From Nocardia asteroides (GTDB lineage Bacteria > Actinomycetota > Actinomycetes > Mycobacteriales > Mycobacteriaceae): DNA of 64,000 nucleotides. The stretch covers positions 6,386,001 through 6,450,000 of the forward strand of contig CP082844.1 of assembly GCA_019930625.1 (NCBI GenBank), read 5' to 3'. The number at the start of each line of letters is the position of its first letter. Within the stretch, counting starts at the first letter, position 1. The position numbers and the translations under genes are program-made. The notes below the pieces were generated by a model that was not told the origin of the DNA, did no database searches, and was given only the letters and a program-made list of their open reading frames with translations. This document shows, piece after piece, positions 43,135-51,650 of the stretch.

Positions 43135-43148
43135 GCACGCGGCACCGG

Positions 43149-43712
43149 TCAGGGCTGGACTTGGGACAGCCCGAACGCGGCGAGGAATCCTGCCACGATG
43201 ATCAATCCGATCCACAGGTGTGCGTCGCCGAATGCTTCGGGGATCATCGTGTCGGCGATCATCGCCAGGATCGCTCCGCCCGCGAGCGCGGTGATCGCGG
43301 CCAGCACGGCGGCGGGGACCCCGCCGAGCAGCCCGTACCCGGTCATGGCCGCGACCGCGCTGATCACCGCGATCCCTCCCCACAGGGTGAACACGTATCC
43401 GCGGCTGCGTCCGGCTCGCAGCATTCCCGAAGCACTGGGATGCGCACCGCGACGCGCGAGCACCACATTCGCCAGGGTGTACAGCACTGCCCCCGTCACA
43501 GCGCCCGCGGCGGTCGCGGCCATCCCGCCGCGTTCGTGGGCTTCGGCGATCAACTCGAACGACACCGCCGACAACAGCACGCCGCTGCCGAAAGCCATGA
43601 CACCGGCCACCACTCGTGCCGGGATCCGCTTCGAAAGGCCCGCCAGCGCTCCGATCAGCAACGCTGATCCCGCCAGCAGCCCCCAGCCACCCGCGACCAA
43701 TACTCCAGGCAC
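43149..43712 (-). CDS. ZIP-like metal transporter with an internal deletion
   Basis: The 187-residue membrane protein resembles actinobacterial ZIP transporters (usually about 240 residues) at both ends: an opening of two spans, and the final AGGAILAMIADTMIPEAFG and HLWIGLIIVAGFLAAF segments. The expected fourth and fifth spans, with the metal-binding DGIPE and NVPEG motifs, are missing; the frame passes directly from GAHPSAS to GMLRAGRSRGYVF. The loss is in frame at about 43430. Without these residues zinc transport is unlikely, so the gene may be a decayed relic or a changed-function protein. Confidence 0.65.
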   Translation of the reverse strand: MPGVLVAGGWGLLAGSALLIGALAGLSKRIPARVVAGVMAFGSGVLLSAVSFELIAEAHERGGMAATAAGAVTGAVLYTLANVVLARRGAHPSASGMLRAGRSRGYVFTLWGGIAVISAVAAMTGYGLLGGVPAAVLAAITALAGGAILAMIADTMIPEAFGDAHLWIGLIIVAGFLAAFGLSQVQP

Positions 43713-43993
43713 TCTTCATCCCTCATCCACACACGGTGACAACCGAAACCACGCTCACTACGAGCTATCCGACCGCCCCGATCCCAAACGTCCACGCTCG
43801 CAACCGGGACGATCCTCACTCGTGCGCGTGGCGACCCGGGCTGCCCCGCCCGTGTCGGCGACGTGGCAGATCAGTGGCACGACCATCCGCCGCTGCCTGT
43901 TTGGCCGTTCGAACCGGGGGTACGGTCCGATCACATTCGTTCGCATCGTCGGCGCGCGCGCCGGACAGTTGGCAGAAGGGAGCGACCACGACC

Positions 43994-45097
43994 ATGGATA
44001 CCCATGTACCGACTGTCGGTGTCGAAGAGGAATTCCTGCTGACCGATCCGGAAACAGGCGCCCCGACGCCCAAGAACACCCAGGTCGCCGAAGCGGCGAA
44101 GAAGGCGGACATCGACCTGCAACTGGAACTGACCAGCTGTCAGGTGGAGACCAGTAGCGGTGTCCACTCCGATATCGGCGACCTACTCACGGAGTTGCGC
44201 ACGCTGCGCAGGACCGTTGCCGAATGCGCGGCCGACAACGACGCTCGACTGCTCGCCGTCGCGGTGCCCCCGACGGTGCCCGAGGAGTTCCCGGTCACCG
44301 ACACGCCTCGATACCGGCGGATCGCCGACACCTTCGGCATGATCGCCCATGAGCAAGGATTGTGCGGCTGTCACGTGCATGTGGGTGTCCCCGACCGGGA
44401 CACCGCGATCCTCGTCGGCAATTACGTGCGCCCGTGGTTGCCGGTGTTCCTGGCGTTGACCGCCAACTCCGCGATCTACCGTGGCAGCGAGACCGGGTAC
44501 GCGAGTTGGCGCAGCATATTGTGGCGGCGCTGGCCGAGCGCGGGACCACCTCCGTACTTCGCTTCCGTCGACGACTACGACTCGATCGTGGCGATGATGC
44601 GGGCCAGCGGCAGCATCCTGGACAACAAGATGGTGTACTGGGACATCCGGCCCTCGGAATCGTTCCCCACGGTGGAGATTCGCGTCAGCGACGTCCCCGC
44701 CACCGCGGAGGAAGCCGCACTCCTCGCCGCGCTGATCAGGGCTACCGTCGCCACGGGCTTGCGATCGATCGAACGGGGTGAGCCCGCCCCGCCCATCCCG
44801 GCCGAAGTACTTCGCGCCGCCTACTGGAACGCCGCGCGGTCGGGGCTGGACGGCGGCGGACTCGACCCGCTCGAAGGCCGGGTAGTCCCCCACCGCGACT
44901 TGCTGGACAAACTCGTCGGTCACATCGAGCCCGCGCTCCGGGAGTCCGGTGACCACGCCTTCGTCGCGCGGGCGATCGTGGCTCTGGACGCGCGTGGCAA
45001 CGGCGCCCGGCGTCAGATCCGAGCCAGGCGCGCCCGCCACGAAATCGCGGACGTGGTCGCGGAACTGGCACACGCGACCCTCGAGGGATGCGCTTGA
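43994..45097 (+). CDS. carboxylate-amine ligase, GCS2 (YbdK) family
   Basis: The 367-residue enzyme belongs to the glutamate-cysteine ligase 2 family: GVEEEFLL at the N-terminus, LTSCQVETSSGVH, and CHVHVGVPD, which help form the ATP/Mg and substrate site. These enzymes join glutamate to cysteine or another amine with ATP; in actinomycetes without glutathione the product is uncertain. It is not beside ergothioneine genes, so it is not evidently EgtA. The ATG is preceded by GAAGGGAG; upstream in-frame sequence is not conserved. Confidence 0.88.
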   Translation: MDTHVPTVGVEEEFLLTDPETGAPTPKNTQVAEAAKKADIDLQLELTSCQVETSSGVHSDIGDLLTELRTLRRTVAECAADNDARLLAVAVPPTVPEEFPVTDTPRYRRIADTFGMIAHEQGLCGCHVHVGVPDRDTAILVGNYVRPWLPVFLALTANSAIYRGSETGYASWRSILWRRWPSAGPPPYFASVDDYDSIVAMMRASGSILDNKMVYWDIRPSESFPTVEIRVSDVPATAEEAALLAALIRATVATGLRSIERGEPAPPIPAEVLRAAYWNAARSGLDGGGLDPLEGRVVPHRDLLDKLVGHIEPALRESGDHAFVARAIVALDARGNGARRQIRARRARHEIADVVAELAHATLEGCA

Positions 45098-45277
45098 GCA
45101 GCCCGTCCCAGCTCGACGGTCATCGGCGGACAGCTGATCGCGGATCCGGCCGGCGCTCGAATGGTGCCGGTGTCATCGAACCGCACCTTCGCGGCGCACT
45201 CGTCGACGCCGACCGGCCCGTGCTCGTCCTCTCCCCTGGCGCCGCCGCCCGGCGAGGGAGCGCGATATCGTCGGAGC

Positions 45278-45913
45278 ATGCAGTCCCGGCCGCTGACTCT
45301 GATCCAGGACGACCTCGTCGACTACGACAAGGCCATGGAGCGCATGACCGAACTGGTTGAGGAGCGCCACAGCGGCGCGCGGCCGGATACGCTGTGGCTA
45401 CTGAGTCATCCGCCGGTCTACACCATCGGTCGCCGGACGCCACGAGAACACCTGCCGGACCCGGCCCACCACATCCCGGTAGTGCAGACCACTCGCGGGG
45501 GCCAGCTCACCTACCACGGACCCGGTCAGCTGGTCGGCTATCTCATCGTCCGGCTCGGCGCAGGCGAAGGGGTGGTCGACTACATCCGCGAGGTCGAGTT
45601 CCGCCTGATCGAGGCACTCGGCCGCCTCGGTGTTCCCGCCGAACGCCGCGACACCCCACCCGGCTCCGAACTGCTCACCGGCGTGTGGACCAAGCAGACC
45701 GACCGCAAGATCGTCTCCATCGGCATGCGCCAGAGCCGTGGTATCACCAGCCACGGCTTCGCACTCAATGTGGACGGTGATCTCGACCCCTGGCGCTGGG
45801 CTGTGGCCTGCGGACTCCCCGACGTCGACATGACCTCCGTGGCGCGCGAATCCGGGACAACGACCATGGAGCAAGTGCGCCGGACCGTCGCCACCGCCTT
45901 CGAAGCGAGCTGA
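45278..45913 (+). CDS. lipB: octanoyltransferase LipB-like
   Basis: The 211-residue protein has the LipB signature RGGQLTYHGPGQLVGY, the active-site lysine in TDRKIVSIGMR and the active-site cysteine in AVACGLPDV. LipB moves the octanoyl group from acyl carrier protein to lipoyl domains. Usually lipB sits next to lipA; here neither neighbour is related to lipoate, so this may be a second copy in the genome. The start was placed at the ATG immediately before the conserved region, preceded by CGGAG. Confidence 0.88.
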   Translation: MQSRPLTLIQDDLVDYDKAMERMTELVEERHSGARPDTLWLLSHPPVYTIGRRTPREHLPDPAHHIPVVQTTRGGQLTYHGPGQLVGYLIVRLGAGEGVVDYIREVEFRLIEALGRLGVPAERRDTPPGSELLTGVWTKQTDRKIVSIGMRQSRGITSHGFALNVDGDLDPWRWAVACGLPDVDMTSVARESGTTTMEQVRRTVATAFEAS

Positions 45914-46226
45914 CCGCAGAGTTCGCGAACGATTCACCGACCGCCGAAGACGATATCCCGGCACGTCTGCGCCCGGTCTGCGGATACTTCCGTACCTCCA
46001 CACGGCAGCAGCGATGAAGGTCGGCACCGCGGTTTCAGCGATATAGGAGAACCACGGGGTCGGTACCCGGTGCAGCGCAGCGACCTTGCAGGCGAGAGCC
46101 AGGGATGAGCTGCGCAGTTTCCACGGCGGGCATCGTAGGAGTCGCGACGGACATCCCGCCACATCTGATCGGCCGAACCATCCGAGAACCCGGCCGGTAG
46201 AGGTCGGCAGTCCTGATACCGAGGCG
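45914..46226. other. convergent intergenic region
   Basis: No gene was recognised in these 313 bases between lipB and the MpaB gene. A perfect 10-base palindrome GTTCGCGAAC lies at 45921-45930. A minus-strand reading frame with some hydrophobic content near 45990-46140 could not be assigned. Confidence 0.4.
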
Positions 46227-46967
46227 TCAGGCGCGCGCCGCGGGCACCGATCGCGCTCGGGAGGTCAATGCGCGCGTGCCCGTCTTCACGACCTTCGCGT
46301 AAGCGGCGGTCGCGGTCCGGTCGCCGGGCTGCAAAGAGATTCGCAGGAGCTGCCGGGTTCGGTCGTGCAGCAGAGTTCGCACGGCGAAGTCCGGAAGGGC
46401 GCGGGGCAACCAGACGTCGGGCCGCAGCAGTTGCGGCGCGAGCTTGTCGGTGTCGGGGGTGACGGCCAGTTCGGTGGCGCACACCGATTGCAGGTAGTCC
46501 TCGAAGTCCGCCCAGGTCCGCGGCATGTGCCGCGCCGAGATCCCGTACCGCCGATACCACTCGCAGCAATCGGCGTACAACGCCTTCTTCTCGTCGACAC
46601 TCAGGGGGCGGTCGAAGGTTTCGATGGCCGTGTACAGAGTGTCGACGTAGGTGGCGTGCTGGAAGAAGAACAGTTCGGGCGTCAGGCCGCTGTAGCGCTT
46701 GCCCCGGCTGTCGACGCCGTGCACCACCCCGTGCCCGTACAGGATCGCCAGGTGCGGATCGCACAGGGTGTACGCGAGGTAGATCATTCGCGACACCGTC
46801 CGCTTCTTGTGCGCCCACAAACTGCTCGGCGCGTGATCGACGATGGCAGCCGCGACGGACGGGTGCAGTATTTGCAGCCCGACCGCGCGGGGCAGAGTGA
46901 GGGCGAAACGGCGGTCGCCGAGGTAACGACCGAGAAGGGAACCACGGTCCAAGGGCGCGGTTTTCAT
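46227..46967 (-). CDS. MpaB/DUF2236 oxygenase family protein
   Basis: The 246-residue protein fits the MpaB (DUF2236) family of haem-dependent oxygenases and latex-clearing-protein relatives: LGDRRFALTLPRAVGLQIL, ADCCEWYRRYGISARHMPRTW, and the Tyr-/His-rich region in between (HATYVDTLYTAIETF). Its substrate is not known. The ATG overlaps the stop of a short upstream frame that ends in an MMPL-transporter tail (ATGA), implying coupled translation in the past. Start choice: MKTAPLD, six residues before conserved sequence. Confidence 0.8.
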   Translation of the reverse strand: MKTAPLDRGSLLGRYLGDRRFALTLPRAVGLQILHPSVAAAIVDHAPSSLWAHKKRTVSRMIYLAYTLCDPHLAILYGHGVVHGVDSRGKRYSGLTPELFFFQHATYVDTLYTAIETFDRPLSVDEKKALYADCCEWYRRYGISARHMPRTWADFEDYLQSVCATELAVTPDTDKLAPQLLRPDVWLPRALPDFAVRTLLHDRTRQLLRISLQPGDRTATAAYAKVVKTGTRALTSRARSVPAARA

Positions 46968-47086
46968 TCCCGCAGCCTTGCCCGAGCGACGACCGGCGCC
47001 ATCCAACCGGGCGCCCACCAGTTGGCGGTTCCTGCTGTCCGCATGGCGGCGGGGACGAGGATGGTGCGGACGAGGGCGACGTCCAG
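46964..47086 (-). pseudogene. C-terminal scrap of an MMPL/RND transporter
   Basis: Reading on the minus strand, LDVALVRTILVPAAMR followed by NWWAPGWMAP is the characteristic end of MMPL lipid transporters (a final span, then the NWW motif). The preceding frame bears no resemblance to MMPL, so only about 40 C-terminal residues remain of a protein that normally has 700-1000. It ends in an ATGA overlap with the MpaB gene. Confidence 0.55.
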
Positions 47087-47619
47087 GTACCCGCCTGGCC
47101 CCACGCCCTGCCGAGATGCCGCCTGGTTCGTATCAGGACCACCGGCTTCGTTGTCATACAACACTTTCCGGGTCACGATATGATCGCCCACAGCACCTCC
47201 TGAGTGCATGAGAAAGTATACGTTCCATTATCTCATCAGTCACCTCCGCGAGGTCGCATGGGACTCGAACGGCCGACCACTGCCGGATTCGGCCCACTTG
47301 CGACATGGTCCACAACTCCGTGTCACAGCAGGGTGACTCCCGGGTCCGTCGAAGAATTCCTGCCCGGGAATATTGCGGATGGCGGGTGAGCTCAGCCGGT
47401 AGGCGAACCGGCCCCGCCCCGTCACCGACTCGAAATGCGCGTATAGCACTCGCACCGATCCTCGATCAAATCCTCGATCTCGGCATTGACACCGACGCTT
47501 CCGGTCGCCGTCCGATCGCGGCATTATGCGTTACCGGACGTATCCCAAACCCCGGCGTCCAGCGTGCTGTCACACCACAGAATCCGCGTGTCGATTCGCG
47601 TCGGCGGCGCGTGTGAAGA
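47087..47619. other. non-coding region
   Basis: It holds the inverted repeat at 47209-47235 and a GGAGGTG ribosome-site-like sequence just before it on the minus strand. The remaining sequence up to the small membrane-protein gene shows no recognised feature. Confidence 0.4.
47209..47235. promoter_or_regulatory. imperfect inverted repeat, possible TetR-type operator
   Basis: The 27-base sequence has TGAGA/TCTCA ends and further matches inside (8 of 13 positions pair), with GTATACG near the centre. It is AT-rich relative to its surroundings and lies upstream of the MMPL scrap and MpaB gene. Confidence 0.35.
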
Positions 47620-47877
47620 ATGCTCACAAGTACGAAATCAATTGTCCCCCTGAGCATAACGTGCCATATGGAGCGGACGGAATTGATCGGAGAAATAGCG
47701 GTGGTACTGCTGTGGGTGGCAATCGTTGCCATCGTCCTGATTCTGCTCAGCGGTGCGGCCGCGGCCATGGTTTGGGATCCGAACTCCCGGCGTAGGGCTC
47801 GGGCGATGAAGAAGGGTGCCGCACTGCCGGTGACGAGCATGCGGACCGGGCACGAAATTTGGCCACACCGGCACTGA
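47620..47877 (+). CDS. small single-span membrane protein
   Basis: The 85-residue product (or 69 residues from the ATG at 47668) has one strong membrane segment, IAVVLLWVAIVAIVLILLSG, followed by a basic tail with RRRARAMKKG. The orientation would place the tail in the cytoplasm. No family was recognised. The ribosome site is weak for either start, so the existence of the gene rests on the clear hydrophobic segment and codon bias. Confidence 0.4.
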   Translation: MLTSTKSIVPLSITCHMERTELIGEIAVVLLWVAIVAIVLILLSGAAAAMVWDPNSRRRARAMKKGAALPVTSMRTGHEIWPHRH

Positions 47878-48102
47878 GGGGTCGCGCCTCGATCGTGTTC
47901 CGTCTTCGCTCACCGGTCCGGCGACCGACTCGACAGCACTTCGCATCGGATTTGCCAGACGGTTGCTCTTTGTTCGGCATTCGGGCCTGCGAGCACCTGT
48001 TCACCGGGTAGGTTGAGATGCCAGGAACACTGCGCCGAACTTGCCTGGGCGTCTGAACGCGGCGCAGGCGCCAAGAATTGCCGAATGAGCGGAGGTGCAG
48101 CG

Positions 48103-49056
48103 ATGACGGGCACAGATGCCGCTCCCGAAGCCTGGCCCGCCTTGCGCGTCGATAGCTGGACTTCTACTCGCGAGACGCTGCATATGTGGACACAGATTGT
48201 CGGCAAGATCAGGCTTTCGCGCGCGCCGCTGGTCAACCATTGGTGGCAGGTCACTTTCTACGTCAGCCCGAGGGGACTCACCACCTCCGCCATCCCGCAC
48301 GCGTCCGGTTGCTTCGACATCGAATTCGACTTCCTCGACCACCGGCTGCACATCCGCTCCAGCGACGGCCGCACTCGCCAGGTCGCGCTCGAGCCCAAGC
48401 CGGTGGCGGTCTTCTACGGCGAAACCGTCCGAGCACTCGGTGAACTCGGCATTCCGGTGCACATCCAGGCCAGACCCAACGAGGTCGAGCCCGCCGTCCC
48501 GTTCGCCGACGACTACGAGCATCGCTCCTATGACGCCGCGTCCGCCACCTTGTTCTGGCGCCAACTGATCGCCGCCGATCGCGTCATGCACCAGTTCCGT
48601 TCGCGTTTCCTCGGCAAGGTGAGCCCGGTGCACTTCTTCTGGGGCGCGATGGACCTGGCATGCACCAGATTCTCCGGGCGGGCCGCGCCGCCACACCCGG
48701 GCGGCGCCCCCAACTGCGGCGACTGGGTCATGGTCGAGGGCTACTCGCACGAACTGAGCAGTTGCGGCTTCTGGCCCGGCGGCGGGACCGAAGGCGCTTT
48801 CTATGCCTACGCGTACCCGGAACCCGCCGGCTTCGCCGACTACCGGGTCGGCCCGCGCGCAGCCTCCTACAGCGGCGACTACCGGCAGTTCCTCCTGCCG
48901 TATGAGGCAGTTCGCACCGCCGAAGCGCCCGAATCGGCACTGCTCGAGTTCCTCGACACGACATATGCGGCCGCCGCCGAACTCGGCCACTGGGACCGCT
49001 CGGCCCTGGAGGCGGACCCGGGCCGCTGGAACCACAAGCGCCGGCCCCCGACGTAA
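48103..49056 (+). CDS. DUF5996 family protein
   Basis: The 317-residue soluble protein matches the DUF5996 family: WPALRVDSW, MWTQIVGKIRL, NHWWQVTFYVSPRGLTTS near the start, then PVHFFWGAMDLACTRFSGR and HELSSCGFWPGG in the middle. The function is unknown, although the high content of aromatic residues and conserved His and Cys hint at an enzyme or ligand binder. GGAGGTG is ideally placed before the ATG. The gene is alone, with no operon partner. Confidence 0.82.
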   Translation: MTGTDAAPEAWPALRVDSWTSTRETLHMWTQIVGKIRLSRAPLVNHWWQVTFYVSPRGLTTSAIPHASGCFDIEFDFLDHRLHIRSSDGRTRQVALEPKPVAVFYGETVRALGELGIPVHIQARPNEVEPAVPFADDYEHRSYDAASATLFWRQLIAADRVMHQFRSRFLGKVSPVHFFWGAMDLACTRFSGRAAPPHPGGAPNCGDWVMVEGYSHELSSCGFWPGGGTEGAFYAYAYPEPAGFADYRVGPRAASYSGDYRQFLLPYEAVRTAEAPESALLEFLDTTYAAAAELGHWDRSALEADPGRWNHKRRPPT

Positions 49057-49378
49057 TGTGGCACAGCCGTGATCGGCCGAGCCGGGAGAGTGCCGCGACG
49101 GCGACGGTCACGCTCCTTCGACCCACCTCGGCGACACGCCTCGGCATGCCGTCCATGGCGGAGCCCCTGCTCACCTGCCACACACCGAAGCCGCTTCGCG
49201 CCCGGCCGAACGGCACGTCGGACAGGGCGTAAAACTTCCACCCGCCCGCGGTGACCGGCATCGTCGGCCTGATCAGCGCTTACATCATCGCTCCCACTCC
49301 TGGGAATAGTTGCGCCTACATCGGCCCACTGATTAATGTATCGTTATATGACGGCACGTTAATCGACGGGATAGACTC
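49057..49378. other. intergenic region
   Basis: No gene was recognised. An AT-rich stretch at about 49330-49352 probably contains the promoter of the small secreted-protein gene downstream. Confidence 0.4.
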
Positions 49379-49642
49379 ATGCAGAACACGAGGATGCGCG
49401 TAACAGTAGGTCGAGTGGTGGCTTCGGCGCTGATCGGCGGGGCGGTCGTGACGGCGGCGGCCATCGCCTCGCCGGAGCCCATCGTGACCACCACAGCGGA
49501 CCGGTACTCCCACGACCCTGCCGACAAGCGCGGTTCCGGCGTGGGAAGACGGGGCCTGAGCAGCAACCACGGCGGATACCAAGGTCGCAACGAACGTCCC
49601 TGCCAGTACACCCCGGAGGGGTACTGCACCGGAGGGCGTTGA
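49379..49642 (+). CDS. small secreted protein
   Basis: The 87-residue product has a plausible signal peptide (MQNTRMRVTVGR, hydrophobic VVASALIGGAVVTAAAIA, possible cleavage near residue 31). The short mature part is polar and Gly-rich, with two cysteines in RPCQY and GYCTGG that could form a disulfide. No family was recognised. The only ribosome-site-like sequence is GGGA ten bases before the ATG. An AT-rich upstream region fits a promoter. Confidence 0.45.
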   Translation: MQNTRMRVTVGRVVASALIGGAVVTAAAIASPEPIVTTTADRYSHDPADKRGSGVGRRGLSSNHGGYQGRNERPCQYTPEGYCTGGR

Positions 49643-49799
49643 CCCGACTGTCGCTACGGCGGGCCGGATCGTCCGGGCACCCCGCATGGGCCGCCCTTCC
49701 GTGTGCATCGAACCGAGCAATCGAGACCAGCGATCGGATACGAAGACACCGGCCCGACAGAGGCCGTCGGGCCGGTGGTCACACGTGCGGGGCCGTGCG

Positions 49800-50087
49800 T
49801 CAGCCGATGATCGCGTTCATGATGGTGCCCGCGCTCGTCGCCACCGCGCCGCCTGCCATCGCACTGGCGACCATTTTCGGCGACTGGAGGGTGCCGCCAT
49901 TCCATTTCTCCCACGCGAACCTGCCGCCGCCGTAAGTGATCGCCGTGATTCCGGAGAGCTGGACCAACCAGGTGAAGTAGCGGCCCAGCTGCATGAATTT
50001 GTCCGCGATCGGCGGCTCTTCCGCAGTCGGATTTTCGAACTGCTGCGCGACCACGGTGTCGTGCAGCGCGGCGAGGATCATGCTCAC
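49800..50087 (-). CDS. small two-span membrane protein
   Basis: The 95-residue protein has two hydrophobic stretches, FTWLVQLSGITAITYGGG and ASAMAGGAVATSAGTIMNAIIG, joined by a short polar loop with WEKWNGG. AAGGAG is seven bases before the GTG start; an ATG two codons later is also possible. The size and two-span plan recall VirB2/TrbC-like pilin subunits or small integral proteins of actinomycete integrative elements, but no other conjugation gene is in the window, so this is only a suggestion. Confidence 0.6.
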   Translation of the reverse strand: MSMILAALHDTVVAQQFENPTAEEPPIADKFMQLGRYFTWLVQLSGITAITYGGGRFAWEKWNGGTLQSPKMVASAMAGGAVATSAGTIMNAIIG

Positions 50088-50461
50088 GTTCGTTCTCCTT
50101 TTCGCATGCCGAGGTGATGCTGGAGACAGATTCGAGAGAAAGAGCTGCGGCTACCGAGCAGTTCGGCGCACCACGGGCACCGCGACATCCACGGCCGCCG
50201 ACCCGGCGGTCCCGTGTCGTGGTCGTGTGCCGCTTTACGAGCGATGACCGGGAAAACTCGTGACAAGATCAATTAGACCGCATGGCGCAGGTGTATTCCC
50301 CGCGACACACCGTAGTGCGCATGATTCAACTCACAGGCACGCGCCGTGCCGGAGAAGGCTGCGACCTCTAGGATTTCACTCAGTGCAGGGGCTGACATGA
50401 TGTCGGTGCAGTGCGGCGCCGAACCTTCCGCTGAGATCACCGTGACCGCGGGGAGGGCACA
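50088..50461. other. divergent intergenic region
   Basis: These 374 bases separate two small membrane-protein genes. No gene or convincing operator was recognised; the GGGGAGGG just before 50462 is the ribosome site of the plus-strand gene. Confidence 0.4.
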
Positions 50462-50617
50462 ATGCACACCGCTTTCTTGATTCCACTGCTCATCACGCTA
50501 TTGATCGTCACCGCGACGGCAGTCGTGGCCGGTTATGCCACCGTTGTCGCAGCGTATTGGTTCGAGCTGCGCTCGACCGAGAGACACGGTGGCCGACCGG
50601 ATATTTCACCTCGCTGA
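50462..50617 (+). CDS. very small membrane protein (51 residues)
   Basis: A 51-residue frame starts with MHTAFLIPLLITLLIVTATA and forms one long hydrophobic span reaching about residue 33, then a polar tail WFELRSTERHGGRP. GGGGAGGG lies four to five bases before the ATG, a strong ribosome site. Its 3' end lies about 60 bases before the end of the convergent sulfur operon. No family was recognised; it could be a regulatory small protein. Confidence 0.5.
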   Translation: MHTAFLIPLLITLLIVTATAVVAGYATVVAAYWFELRSTERHGGRPDISPR

Positions 50618-50677
50618 CCGGGGCGGAACACCGAACGCGCCGGGGCGTCGATCCGACACTGCGGCGCGTTCAGCCGT

Positions 50678-51619
50678 TCAGACCGATGCCACCGATTCGG
50701 CGAGCACCGTCCGGCCGATCCACGGCAGGACCGCATCCCGGACGCGCACCGTCCGCGGCAGCAGACCGTTTGCGGTCAGCAGATCCGCCGCGTGCTGCTG
50801 CTCGTCCAGGAAATCCTCGGATACGGGTTCGACGCCGAACGGCCTGCCGCGCAGGGCGGCTTCCCACTCGTCCAGGCTCGCGGTGGCGCCACGGGCGATC
50901 GCGTCGTCCACGAAGTACTGGGCGGCCGCTCGCGGGTTCTCCCTGATCCAGGCGTCGGACTGCTGCAAAGCGGTGACGATCGCCGTCAGCGCCGCGCGAT
51001 TGTCTTCGGCGAAGTCCCGGCGGGTGAACCACAGCGAGGGATGGCTGAACAGGGACTCGGTGTCCACGAGGGTCCGCAGCTCGGTGGCCGCCTCGACCGC
51101 CGCGAGACCCGGGTACGCGCCGACCCAGGCGTCCAGGTCACCGCGCAGCAGCGCCGCGCCGCCGTCGTGCACGTCGGTGTCCACCGGCTCGATGTCTCGC
51201 CAGGCAAGTCCCGCGCGGTCCAGCGCGAGCAACGCGAGGGTGGTCTGCCAGGAACCGTGCGCGATGCCGACTCGGTTGCCCTTCAGATCCAACACGGTCT
51301 CGATACCGGAATCGGCCTTGGTGACCAGGCGGCCGTTCTCCACCCGAGGTCCGGAGATGCCGACGTAGACGATGTCGCGCCCGCCCGCGAGTGCGGTCAG
51401 CGGCGGTGTGAAGCCGGTGCCGATGAAGTCGTAGCCTCCGGTGAACAGATGATCCGAATGCGACGACGGCAGTCCCGTCCTCGGGTCGACCGGCGCCGGG
51501 CGGGGCAGGTCACGCAGGTCGACCCATTCCGGATCGGGCAGCAGCTTTTCCAAGATGCCGCGGTGGCGCAGGACGAACAGTGAATTGTTGTGCGGGAAGT
51601 AGCCGACACGAACGGTCAT
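50678..51619 (-). CDS. SsuA/DszB-like protein without signal peptide
   Basis: The 313-residue protein has the fold of periplasmic binding protein type 2, like sulfonate-binding proteins and sulfinate desulfinases: VRVGYFPHNNS at the start, then LKGNRVGIAHGSWQ and a hinge before GDLDAWVGAYPGL. It lacks a signal peptide or lipobox, so it stays in the cytoplasm. At the position of the DszB catalytic Cys it has no cysteine (HNNS). It is the last gene of the sulfur operon, 31 bases after the aldolase gene. It could be an intracellular binder or an enzyme with altered chemistry. Confidence 0.75.
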   Translation of the reverse strand: MTVRVGYFPHNNSLFVLRHRGILEKLLPDPEWVDLRDLPRPAPVDPRTGLPSSHSDHLFTGGYDFIGTGFTPPLTALAGGRDIVYVGISGPRVENGRLVTKADSGIETVLDLKGNRVGIAHGSWQTTLALLALDRAGLAWRDIEPVDTDVHDGGAALLRGDLDAWVGAYPGLAAVEAATELRTLVDTESLFSHPSLWFTRRDFAEDNRAALTAIVTALQQSDAWIRENPRAAAQYFVDDAIARGATASLDEWEAALRGRPFGVEPVSEDFLDEQQHAADLLTANGLLPRTVRVRDAVLPWIGRTVLAESVASV

Positions 51620-51650
51620 GATGGTCCTCGATTTCGGTGGGTGGCGCCGG

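Noticed and set aside
45990..46162. Hydrophobic minus-strand stretch after lipB
   Set aside because: No start with ribosome site and no recognised domain; could be chance.
47255..47300. Sequence GGGACTCGAAC resembling the end of a minus-strand tRNA
   Set aside because: The T-arm does not pair and no acceptor, D or anticodon arms can be built, so it is not a tRNA; an attachment-site relic cannot be shown.
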